A stretch of 6,135 nucleotides of DNA from an uncultured Clostridia bacterium (lineage in GTDB: Bacteria; Bacillota; Clostridia; Christensenellales; UBA1242), in assembly GCA_947627585.1 (NCBI GenBank), contig CANQWP010000050.1, positions 1 through 6,135 on the forward strand. The letters run 5' to 3'. Shown in pieces: positions 1 to 5,400 of this stretch (position 1 is the stretch's first letter; each line of letters begins with the position of its first letter). The notes under the pieces are model-generated. The model saw nothing but the letters and a program-made list of their open reading frames with translations, was not told the DNA's origin and searched no databases. The translations under genes and the position numbers were made by a program.

Positions 1-662
1 TAAAGTTGGCTGAGGCACGTCGCAAGTTTTCCGCTTGAAGGGCCCGGCGCCGTGACAACAACAAGCGGGCGGGTTGTTTCGATGAATGGGTTTGCGCCAT
101 ATCCTTCTTCGGACACAATGGTCTCGACGTCGTTTGGATAGCCCTTTGTGTAGCGATGAAAATACACACGTTCGCCGCGCTGTTCAAGTTTTTTGCCAAA
201 TTTTTGGGCGCTAGGCTGGCCTTTGAAAAGGGTGATGACAAATGCTGACACAAAAAGTCCAAGCGCACGCATGTTGTCCACAAGGCGCAAGACTTCGTCA
301 GCATAAGAAAGGCCCAAATCGGCGCGAATTTTGTTCTTTTCGATGTCGTTTGAACTTATGCAAAAGACGATTTCGGCCTTGTCCTTCATTTTTTGCAGGA
401 GTTTGATTTTGATGTTTGGGTCAAAGCCCGGCAGAACGCGCGCGGCGTGCAAATCGTCAAAAATCTTTCCGCCAAACTCCAAATATAGCTTGTTGTGGAA
501 CTTTTTGATGCGTTTGTTGATGTTTTCGCTTTGAAGTTTCAGATAAAGCTCGTTGTCAAAGCAAACTTTCGCATCCTTTGTTGTCTTTTTTGAAGATTTC
601 GCTGCTTTTTGAGCGCTCTTTTTGTTTTTGTCGGCGTTTTGCCCTTCCTTTGTTTTTGGCAT
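1..662 (-). CDS. UPF0371 / DUF1846 family protein, N-terminal part (runs off the left edge)
   Basis: The first 220 codons are visible, plus two bases of a Tyr codon. I recognise the DUF1846 (PF08903, UPF0371) family, whose members are about 500 aa and have no established function; a structure exists for a Corynebacterium diphtheriae member. Family signatures are FDNELYLKLQSENI (35-48), KLYLEFGGKIFDDLHAARVLPGF (58-80, typical block), the SSNDIEKNKIRADLGLSY block (103-120), EEGYGANPFIETTRPL (185-200) and TAPGPSSGKLATCLSQL (204-220). The last is glycine-rich and P-loop-like but not a strict Walker A. The ATG at 660-662 follows an AAGGAG (669-674 on this strand), which fixes the start. Before the conserved FDNE block lies a Lys/Ala/Ser-rich leader of about 32 residues, which I believe most relatives lack. 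The gene is divergent from the glycosyltransferase. Family assignment is sure; function is unknown. Confidence 0.93.
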   Translation of the reverse strand, partial: MPKTKEGQNADKNKKSAQKAAKSSKKTTKDAKVCFDNELYLKLQSENINKRIKKFHNKLYLEFGGKIFDDLHAARVLPGFDPNIKIKLLQKMKDKAEIVFCISSNDIEKNKIRADLGLSYADEVLRLVDNMRALGLFVSAFVITLFKGQPSAQKFGKKLEQRGERVYFHRYTKGYPNDVETIVSEEGYGANPFIETTRPLVVVTAPGPSSGKLATCLSQL

Positions 663-668
663 TTGGGA

Positions 669-674
669 CTCCTT
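669..674 (-). promoter_or_regulatory. Shine-Dalgarno site of the DUF1846 gene
   Basis: On the minus strand AAGGAG lies 6 nt before the ATG at 660-662. It decides the start and shows that the Lys-rich N-terminal leader is translated. Confidence 0.8.
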
Positions 675-694
675 TTTGTTTCTAATGATTTTAT

Positions 695-703
695 TTTATC
701 GCA
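695..703 (-). promoter_or_regulatory. Candidate extended -10 for the DUF1846 gene
   Basis: On the minus strand TGCGATAAA resembles an extended -10 (TGn followed by a 4/6 match to TATAAT). Transcription would begin near 688, giving a leader of about 26 nt that contains the SD. No good -35 is visible at the right distance, so this is a weak call. Confidence 0.3.
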
Positions 704-729
704 CTTTCATTTTTTTTCATAATAAAATC

Positions 730-763
730 ATCAAATTTCTTTACATTTTTTTTGAAATTTGAT
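730..763. repeat. Perfect 10-bp inverted repeat around the glycosyltransferase promoter
   Basis: ATCAAATTTC (730-739) and GAAATTTGAT (754-763) are exact reverse complements separated by 14 bp, with arm centres 24 bp apart. The left arm abuts the -35 (740-745). The right arm covers the TG extension and reaches the first base of the -10. The repeat lies upstream of the predicted start, so it cannot form an RNA hairpin in the rightward transcript. A DNA operator is the simplest reading, but this is inferred. Confidence 0.55.
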
Positions 764-768
764 ATCAT
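740..768 (+). promoter_or_regulatory. Sigma-A-type promoter giving a probably leaderless glycosyltransferase mRNA
   Basis: The -35 is TTTACA (740-745), the spacer is exactly 17 bp, and the -10 is TATCAT (763-768) preceded by an extended TGA (760-762). The expected start is 775 or 776, and the A of the ATG is 776. No SD precedes this ATG, unlike most genes in the window, which fits a leaderless transcript. Confidence 0.62.
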
Positions 769-775
769 TCTTTTC

Positions 776-1996
776 ATGAAAAAAGTGTTGGTTTTCACAA
801 TCACCGCGGGCAACGGCCACAACTCCGCTGCTAACGCTGTTAAAGAAGAGTGTCAAAAACTTGGCGCCGAAGTCAAAGTTGTGGACCTTTTGAACGAATT
901 TTGCGACAGCAAATTGTTCAAGTGGATTCAAGCCGATGGATATGCTTTTGTGTGCAATCATCTTAATTCCATTTACAGTTGGTTTTTCAGACATTTGCAA
1001 AAAACTGACCCCGAAAAATTCTATAAATCTTCCGTTCAGCCGGGGCTGTTTAAGTTTTATGACAAACTTTTGCGATGCATAAACGAATTTCAGCCAGATG
1101 TGATCTATTGTTCGCATTTTTTGCCGTGCGTGATGATTTCAAACTTGCGAAAACTTTATCCTGTGCCGGCAAAGACATATTCGTTTGTGTTTGACTATGC
1201 TGTTTGCCCATTTTGGGAGGCGGCAACGGGAATTGATTATGTTTTGACGCCAAACGAGACATATGAAGACTATATGATTGGCAGAGGCTTCAAAAAAGAA
1301 CAAATTTTGCCGTGGGGGCTGACTGTAAATCAAAAATTTTCGCAAGTGTTGGACAAAAGCGCCGCGAGGAAAGAACTTGGGCTTCAAGATGACATTTTCA
1401 CGATTTTTGTCATGTTTGGAGGCGGCTTTTGGAGCGGCAACTACAAAATTGTGAAGGGGCTTTTCAAGATCAAGGACATTCCTCTTCAAATCGTTGTCGC
1501 AAATGGAAAAAATGAAAAAGAAAAGAAAAAGATTGACAAACTGAAAGTTCCGCAAAACATCAAACTTGTCAATTTTGGCTTTGCAAGAAACGTTGACGTC
1601 ATCATGAGCGCCTCGGACATCATTGTTGGAAAGGCGGGCGGAGTTTCGGTGACCGAAGCCCTCAACAAAAAGCTTCCAATGGTGTGTTGTAAAAAATTGC
1701 CAGAGCAAGAACGCGTGAATGTTGAGATGCTTTTGAAAGAGAATGCTGCAAGGCAATATGGAAACAAAAAGCAGCTGATGGCCATCGTCAAAGAGCTTGC
1801 GCAAGAGCCAGAAAAAAGACAAGAACTTTTGAAAAACATTGAAAGAATAAGACGTCCTTACACGACACAGAAACTTGCCGAAGAAATGCTGAAAAATGAG
1901 GCAAAATATGGGCAGAAAGATGAAGTTGACTATTGCTCAGTGAACAAAAACATCAAAAAGATGCTCAAACGTTATGGAAAAGAACACAAAGCCTGA
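776..1996 (+). CDS. UgtP/MGDG-synthase-type diacylglycerol glycosyltransferase (GT28)
   Basis: This is a 406-aa membrane-associated glycosyltransferase of the MGDG synthase/UgtP type, expected to move a sugar (usually glucose or galactose from its UDP form) onto diacylglycerol to make glycolipids for membrane or lipoteichoic acid anchors. The N-terminal acceptor domain has the family motif TITAGNGHNSAANAV (8-22) with His15. The C-terminal GT-B donor domain has FVMFGGGFWSG (211-221), DIIVGKAGGVSVTEAL (281-296) and LPEQERVNVEMLL (308-320). A Lys-rich tail (about 373-406) extends past the usual end. I chose the ATG at 776. A TTG at 752 is in frame but lies inside the promoter. Transcription ends at the hairpin over its stop codon. 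Family is clear; sugar and lipid specificity are not. Confidence 0.92.
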   Translation: MKKVLVFTITAGNGHNSAANAVKEECQKLGAEVKVVDLLNEFCDSKLFKWIQADGYAFVCNHLNSIYSWFFRHLQKTDPEKFYKSSVQPGLFKFYDKLLRCINEFQPDVIYCSHFLPCVMISNLRKLYPVPAKTYSFVFDYAVCPFWEAATGIDYVLTPNETYEDYMIGRGFKKEQILPWGLTVNQKFSQVLDKSAARKELGLQDDIFTIFVMFGGGFWSGNYKIVKGLFKIKDIPLQIVVANGKNEKEKKKIDKLKVPQNIKLVNFGFARNVDVIMSASDIIVGKAGGVSVTEALNKKLPMVCCKKLPEQERVNVEMLLKENAARQYGNKKQLMAIVKELAQEPEKRQELLKNIERIRRPYTTQKLAEEMLKNEAKYGQKDEVDYCSVNKNIKKMLKRYGKEHKA

Positions 1997-2018
1997 CAGT
2001 TCAGGCTTTTCTTTTTTT
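1988..2018 (+). terminator. Rho-independent terminator overlapping the glycosyltransferase stop codon
   Basis: AAAGCCTGA (1988-1996) and TCAGGCTTT (2001-2009) form a perfect 9-bp stem with a CAGT loop. A tract of TCTTTTTTT follows. The left arm is the last two sense codons plus the TGA stop, so there is no 3' untranslated spacer. This separates the glycosyltransferase from the sporulation cluster. Confidence 0.93.
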
Positions 2019-2076
2019 ACGCTCTTGCCAAACATGGCTTTTACATGATTTTGAATTTTTGAAACAACATAAAAGC

Positions 2077-2637
2077 ATGATTTCGCTTTATTATCTCATT
2101 CCGGCGTTTGTGATTTTGCTTTTGGTGTTTCCAATTTTTGCGGAAGTGCGGGTCTCTTTCAATCCGCTTTTCAATCGCGGAGTGGTGGCGCTGTTTTTGT
2201 TTCGCTTCAAGGTGCTCTATTTCATTTTTTCATTCCATGGAAAATATATCGAACTTCAAAACGAAAAAGAAACAAAGCGTCAAGAGCTTGAATTCTCCAG
2301 CCAGCAGTTTGCGCTTGTGGAAGAATTTTCAAGACAAATCAAGGACAAATTGAGGCTGAAAAAAATCTATGTGTTTTACAACATTGGCACGGGCGACGCC
2401 TTTTCAAGCGCGCTTTTGTGCGGCTTTTTGAATTTGGCGTTGACGCAAGTTTTCTTGACGCTGAAAAGTCACAAGCCGACAGCATCTTTTTGTGTGTATG
2501 ACACCGTTTCATACAACAAGACGCAGTGCGAAGTTGCCGGGCGGGCAGCGGCATCAATTTCTTTTTTTGATGTTGCATATTCTTTCATTCTTTCGGTTAT
2601 TCTAACAAGAAGAAGGGCGAGAAATGCAAAACGGTAG
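2077..2637 (+). CDS. ytfI: DUF2953 (YtfI-like) spore-associated membrane protein
   Basis: The 186-aa product has an N-terminal membrane segment (about 3-22), a less hydrophobic stretch at about 36-53, and the DUF2953 (PF11167) hallmark IGTGDAFSSALLCGFLNLAL at 103-122, which is also hydrophobic. A second hydrophobic stretch (163-176) is followed by a basic end, TRRRARNAKR (177-186). The family is widespread in spore formers, and in Bacillus and Clostridia it sits directly before ytfJ, exactly as here; its molecular role is unknown. The ATG at 2077 puts the membrane segment at the N terminus, as in relatives. The frame is open back to 1933, but everything before 2018 lies in the previous gene or its terminator. 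No clear SD or promoter precedes the ATG, so the start is less certain than for the other genes. The scpA-scpB pair that often precedes ytfI in Clostridia is absent. Confidence 0.78.
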   Translation: MISLYYLIPAFVILLLVFPIFAEVRVSFNPLFNRGVVALFLFRFKVLYFIFSFHGKYIELQNEKETKRQELEFSSQQFALVEEFSRQIKDKLRLKKIYVFYNIGTGDAFSSALLCGFLNLALTQVFLTLKSHKPTASFCVYDTVSYNKTQCEVAGRAAASISFFDVAYSFILSVILTRRRARNAKR

Positions 2638-2681
2638 AAACGTCTTCGACCTGTTTTGTGAATGTTTCGCTCATCAAAAAG

Positions 2682-2733
2682 CACAACATCAAGCGTAGTA
2701 TGAAACATAATACACAACATGTAGTGTAGTATG
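2682..2733 (+). promoter_or_regulatory. Repeat and dyad cluster upstream of ytfJ (possible promoter/operator)
   Basis: Two imperfect 31-bp units begin at 2682 and 2713. Both contain CACAACAT, five variable bases, then GTAGTATG. Overlapping them are two dyads: GTAGTATG (2695-2702)/CATAATAC (2706-2713), 7 of 8 pairs around AAA, and an 18-bp near-palindrome centred on ACATGT (2711-2728, 8 of 9 pairs). CATAATA (2706-2712) fits the -10 core of forespore sigma-G promoters (CATnnTA) and also a sigma-A -10, but I see no matching -35. The structure is plain; the function is inferred. Confidence 0.35.
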
Positions 2734-2742
2734 CAAAGATTT

Positions 2743-2749
2743 GGAGGGG
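2743..2749 (+). promoter_or_regulatory. Strong Shine-Dalgarno of ytfJ
   Basis: GGAGGGG ends 3 nt before the ATG at 2753 (5 nt counted from GGAGG). It rules out the in-frame TTG at 2741, which lies beside the SD itself. Confidence 0.85.
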
Positions 2750-2752
2750 AAA

Positions 2753-3391
2753 ATGAGAATATATGGAGACTCGACATCAATCAATGATTTGATTTCAAGC
2801 GCAATGGAAAAACTTAAAACAATTGTGGACAGCAGCACCATTGTCGGTGACCAAATTGTGACGCCGTGCGGCGACACAATCATTCCAATTTCAAAAGTTA
2901 CGGTCGGCTTTGTGGTCGGCGGCGGAGAATATGCTGACCTTTCCGCAAGACGCGTGGCAAATCATTTTCCAATGAGTGGCGGCTCAAGCGGCGGCATGAG
3001 TGTTTCGCCGGTCGGCTTTCTTATTTTGCGCGAAAGTGGCGATGTCGATTTTGTGAATGTGGAAAACAAGTCGCTTTATCAAACTGTGCTCAACATGTTC
3101 AATTCGCTCCTCGCAAAAATGGAGAAAAAAGCGCAAGAGGACTCTTGTGACTGCGCTCAAGATTGTGACTGCGAGCAAGTCAGCGAAGAGGACATGGCTG
3201 GTCATGCCGAAGAAGTTTTGGCCGAAAAGCAAGCAAAAAAGCAACAAAAAGAATTGAAAAAAGAGGAGAAAAAACTCAAGAAACAAGAGAAGAAATTGGA
3301 AAAGCAAGAAAGAAAAGACAAAAAGAATGAAGACGATCTGAAATTCTCAAAAGTTCTTCATTTTGACGAGGCGGAAGATGACGAAGAGTGA
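2753..3391 (+). CDS. ytfJ: GerW/YtfJ family sporulation protein with Cys-Asp-Cys repeat and charged tail
   Basis: The 212-aa product has the GerW (YtfJ) domain at about 8-125: DLISSAMEKLKTIVDSSTIVGD (12-33 region), the ISKVTVGFVVGGGEY block (46-60), a Gly/Ser loop GGSSGGMSVSPVGFLIL (76-92) and a C-terminal helix near 107-125. In Bacillus this is a spore protein linked to germination. Bacillus YtfJ is about 150 aa, so residues from about 126 on are an extension. The extension first carries a tandem CDCAQD/CDCEQV (132-143), then an acidic linker. A Lys/Glu helix follows with Leu at 168, 175 and 182, and the protein ends in an acidic tail. The SD GGAGGGG fixes the start. The next gene overlaps the end by 14 bp, which points to translational coupling. 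Confidence 0.9.
   Translation: MRIYGDSTSINDLISSAMEKLKTIVDSSTIVGDQIVTPCGDTIIPISKVTVGFVVGGGEYADLSARRVANHFPMSGGSSGGMSVSPVGFLILRESGDVDFVNVENKSLYQTVLNMFNSLLAKMEKKAQEDSCDCAQDCDCEQVSEEDMAGHAEEVLAEKQAKKQQKELKKEEKKLKKQEKKLEKQERKDKKNEDDLKFSKVLHFDEAEDDEE
3368..3371 (+). promoter_or_regulatory. Shine-Dalgarno of the dac gene, inside ytfJ
   Basis: GAGG (3368-3371) lies 6 nt before the ATG at 3378 and within the last codons of ytfJ. It favours 3378 over the in-frame TTG at 3363 and the ATG at 3396. Confidence 0.55.
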
Positions 3392-4574
3392 CAAAATGGT
3401 TTGGCACGCGTTGTTTTGCGCGGGCGTTGTTTTGCTTTGTGCAGGATTTGTCTTTTTGGGCATTTTTGGCATCTTTCAAAATCGACTTTTGACTGCAAAC
3501 GCAATTGACCTTTCTTGTTCGGCAAAAGCGAGCGCCGTCATTGAGACAACAACAAAAAGAAAACTTTTTGCGCACAACGAAAACGCAAAACTTCCAATGG
3601 CAAGCACGACAAAAATCATGACGGCCATCACGGCGATTGAAAATTGCAAAGATTTGGACGAAAAATTTGAAATTTCGCCAAAAGCGGTTGGCGTTCCGGG
3701 CACGTCACTATATCTTCGAAAAGGGGACGTCTTTTCCACGCGGGAACTTTTGCTTGGGCTGATGCTTGTTTCGGGAAACGATGCCTCGGTCGCTATTGCC
3801 GAACACGTGGCCGGCTCGACAAGCGAATTCGTGACCATGATGAATGACCTTGCGCGCAAAATTGGCGTCAAAAGCACACATTTTGCAAACACGCACGGAC
3901 TTGACGCGGACGGGCACTACACCACCGCATATGACCTTGCGTGCATCACGGCATATGCGCTTGAAAACGACGTTTTTCGCGAAATTGTCGGCACTAAAAA
4001 CACAAAAATCGTCAATGGAAACTACAGCGGCGAAATCAAATATCTTCGAAACAAAAACAAACTTTTGCACACGCTTGACGGGTGCATTGGCGTGAAAACC
4101 GGCTTCACCGACGACGCCGGGCGTTGTCTTGTTTCTGCAGTCGAAAAAAATGGCATTCGAATTGTTTGCGTGGTCTTGAACTGCGGACCGATGTTTCCGG
4201 AAAGCGCCGAAATTTTGCAAACTTGCGCCGAGAAATTCAAACTCTATGATTTGACCGAAATGTATGATTTTGATCGCGACGTCAAAGTCCTTGACGGGCG
4301 CACTTCAAGCGCAAAAATTGGCACAGCCGAGCATTTTGTTTATCCTCTTACAGAAAAAGAGGTGGAAAGATTGAAATTTGTCTACACTTTGCCTGAAAGT
4401 CTTTCTGCGCCGACAAAAAAAGGCGAAGAAGTTGGAAAAGTGGAAATATTTTTGGATAATGACTTGCTTTTCTCTGAAAAAATCTTTACAATAGAAGAAA
4501 TCAAGCCAAAGTCTGTTTTGCAAAGAATGAAGGATTTTTTCGGAAATTGGGAAGTGAGCCCAGAAGTTGACTAG
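3378..4574 (+). CDS. D-alanyl-D-alanine carboxypeptidase (peptidase S11, DacF/DacB-like PBP)
   Basis: This 398-aa penicillin-binding protein removes the terminal D-Ala of peptidoglycan stem pentapeptides outside the membrane and so limits cross-linking. All three active-site motifs are intact: SxxK as S76-T-T-K79 (MASTTKIMT), SxN as S132-G-N134 and KTG as 240-242. NTHGLDADGHYTTAYDLA (171-188) is the usual S11 block. A hydrophobic segment (10-33) followed by A40-N-A42 suggests an export signal, either cleaved or an anchor. Residues from about 293 look like the PBP5 C-terminal beta domain. SVLQRMKDFFGNW (379-391) could be the amphipathic membrane-binding helix typical of this family. The ATG at 3378 has a GAGG 6 nt upstream and overlaps ytfJ. 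Position beside ytfJ suggests a spore-cortex role, but a vegetative role is equally possible. Confidence 0.93.
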   Translation: MTKSDKMVWHALFCAGVVLLCAGFVFLGIFGIFQNRLLTANAIDLSCSAKASAVIETTTKRKLFAHNENAKLPMASTTKIMTAITAIENCKDLDEKFEISPKAVGVPGTSLYLRKGDVFSTRELLLGLMLVSGNDASVAIAEHVAGSTSEFVTMMNDLARKIGVKSTHFANTHGLDADGHYTTAYDLACITAYALENDVFREIVGTKNTKIVNGNYSGEIKYLRNKNKLLHTLDGCIGVKTGFTDDAGRCLVSAVEKNGIRIVCVVLNCGPMFPESAEILQTCAEKFKLYDLTEMYDFDRDVKVLDGRTSSAKIGTAEHFVYPLTEKEVERLKFVYTLPESLSAPTKKGEEVGKVEIFLDNDLLFSEKIFTIEEIKPKSVLQRMKDFFGNWEVSPEVD

Positions 4575-4606
4575 ACCGAAAAATTTTTGACTTTTGAAAA
4601 TCCTTT

Positions 4607-4637
4607 GCGAAATTTGCGAACTTTTTGGCGAAATTTC
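4607..4637 (+). repeat. Three copies of GCGAA(A/C)TTT before rluB
   Basis: GCGAAATTT (4607-4615), GCGAACTTT (4616-4624) and GCGAAATTT (4628-4636) lie in the 79-bp gap before the pseudouridine synthase gene. The first two are directly tandem. GAAATTT (4609-4615) can also pair with AAATTTC (4631-4637) around a 15-nt loop. No clear promoter is seen in the gap. Role unknown. Confidence 0.4.
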
Positions 4638-4645
4638 AAGAAGGA
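4638..4645 (+). promoter_or_regulatory. Shine-Dalgarno deciding the rluB start
   Basis: AAGAAGGA ends 8 nt before the ATG at 4654. The frame is open upstream to an ATG at 4594, but that start has no SD and would add 20 residues before the S4 domain. Confidence 0.75.
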
Positions 4646-4653
4646 TTTTTTGT

Positions 4654-5361
4654 ATGAGATTGAACAAATTTTTGAGTGCCTGTGGCGTGGCGTCAAGGAG
4701 AAAATGTGACGAAATCATTGCAAGCGGACGCGTTTGCGTGGGCGGGCGCGTGAGAAGTGAACTTGGCGTGGAAATCAACGAGAAAAAGGACGTTGTCGCC
4801 GTGGACGGCGTGAGAGTGAAACTGCCGGAAGAGTTTGTCTATCTCAAATTGAACAAGCCGAAGGGATATGTTTGCTCGGCGAAGGACGAAAAAGGCAGAA
4901 AGACGATTTTTGATTTGATTGATTGCGAGGCGCGCCTTGTGAATGTTGGGCGATTGGACTATAACACCGAAGGGCTAATTTTTCTCACAAATGACGGGAA
5001 TTTTGCCAATCTTGTCACGCACCCGCGCTTTCATTTTGAGAAAGAATATCACGTCACAGTGGAAGGTGAAATGAAAGAAAGCGAACTTGCGGTCCTGCGA
5101 AACGGAGTTGTGGAAAACGGCGTGAGAATGCCGAAAGCGAAGGTCAAATTTTTGAGTTTTGACGGCAAAAACACCAAACTTTCTGTCATTATTGACGAGG
5201 GGCAAAATCACCAAGTGAGAAGAATGTTTGACTGCATTGGACGGACGATTGTGCTTTTGAAAAGGGTGAGAATTGGAAATGTTTTGCTTGGCGGCCTTTC
5301 ACGCGGCAAAACAAAGCCGATGAGCGCGGAAGAAATTGCTTTTTTCATGGGAGAGAAGTGA
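4654..5361 (+). CDS. rluB: rRNA pseudouridine synthase, RsuA/RluB family
   Basis: The 235-aa enzyme isomerises a specific rRNA uridine to pseudouridine; for RluB the target is U2605 (E. coli numbering) of 23S rRNA. An S4 RNA-binding domain is at 1-48, opening with MRLNKFLSACGVASRRKCDE. The catalytic domain begins with the YLKLNKPKGYVCS block (63-75). The catalytic Asp is D102 in GRLDYNTEGL (99-108), and the family C-terminal motif is EGQNHQVRRMF (182-192). Length fits a typical Gram-positive RluB. The start has an SD 8 nt upstream. The gene lies 79 bp after dac and 39 bp before the flavoprotein with no terminator between. Carboxypeptidase-rluB proximity also occurs in Bacillus. Family is certain; RluB rather than RsuA rests on context and length. 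Confidence 0.92.
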   Translation: MRLNKFLSACGVASRRKCDEIIASGRVCVGGRVRSELGVEINEKKDVVAVDGVRVKLPEEFVYLKLNKPKGYVCSAKDEKGRKTIFDLIDCEARLVNVGRLDYNTEGLIFLTNDGNFANLVTHPRFHFEKEYHVTVEGEMKESELAVLRNGVVENGVRMPKAKVKFLSFDGKNTKLSVIIDEGQNHQVRRMFDCIGRTIVLLKRVRIGNVLLGGLSRGKTKPMSAEEIAFFMGEK

Positions 5362-5377
5362 AAATTCGAGAAAACGC

Positions 5378-5391
5378 TTTGAAATTTCAAA
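5378..5391 (+). repeat. Perfect 14-bp palindrome before the flavoprotein gene
   Basis: TTTGAAATTTCAAA is exactly self-complementary. It runs into the first base of the SD AAGGG (5391-5395) of the next gene. In RNA it could only form a weak 5-bp stem with an AATT loop. It shares GAAATTTCAA with the sequence just before the rluB SD. Confidence 0.4.
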
Positions 5392-5400
5392 AGGGTGAAC

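Noticed and set aside
754..772. FabT-like operator (TTTGA-N-TCAAA type) over the -10
   Set aside because: Only one half-site, TTTGAT, is present; the second half, ATCATT, does not match TCAAA.
752..775. TTG at 752 as the glycosyltransferase start, adding eight residues
   Set aside because: It lies between the -35 and -10 of the promoter and has no SD. MKKVLVFTITAGNGH from 776 is the usual family opening.
1139..1822. 227-codon open frame on the minus strand
   Set aside because: It is antisense to the glycosyltransferase, which has clear family motifs. The antisense protein shows no recognisable domain.
3146..3172. Iron-sulfur ferredoxin motif in the YtfJ tail
   Set aside because: The spacing CxC-x3-CxC does not match CxxCxxCxxxC or other standard cluster motifs.
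3504..3518. Lipoprotein lipobox before Cys47 of the carboxypeptidase
   Set aside because: The residues before the Cys are D-L-S, which does not fit [LVI][AST][GA]C, and the hydrophobic segment ends well before it.
3708..4220. 170-codon minus-strand open frame
   Set aside because: It lies entirely antisense to the carboxypeptidase active-site region and has no recognisable motif; it is a by-product of codon bias.
4587..4615. Sigma-A promoter for rluB starting at TTGACT (4587-4592)
   Set aside because: The -35 is good but 17 bp later the sequence is AAATTT, a poor -10, and no better hexamer lies at 16-18 bp.
4305..4778. 157-codon minus-strand open frame bridging the dac-rluB gap
   Set aside because: It overlaps two well-supported genes on the other strand and its protein is low complexity without motifs.
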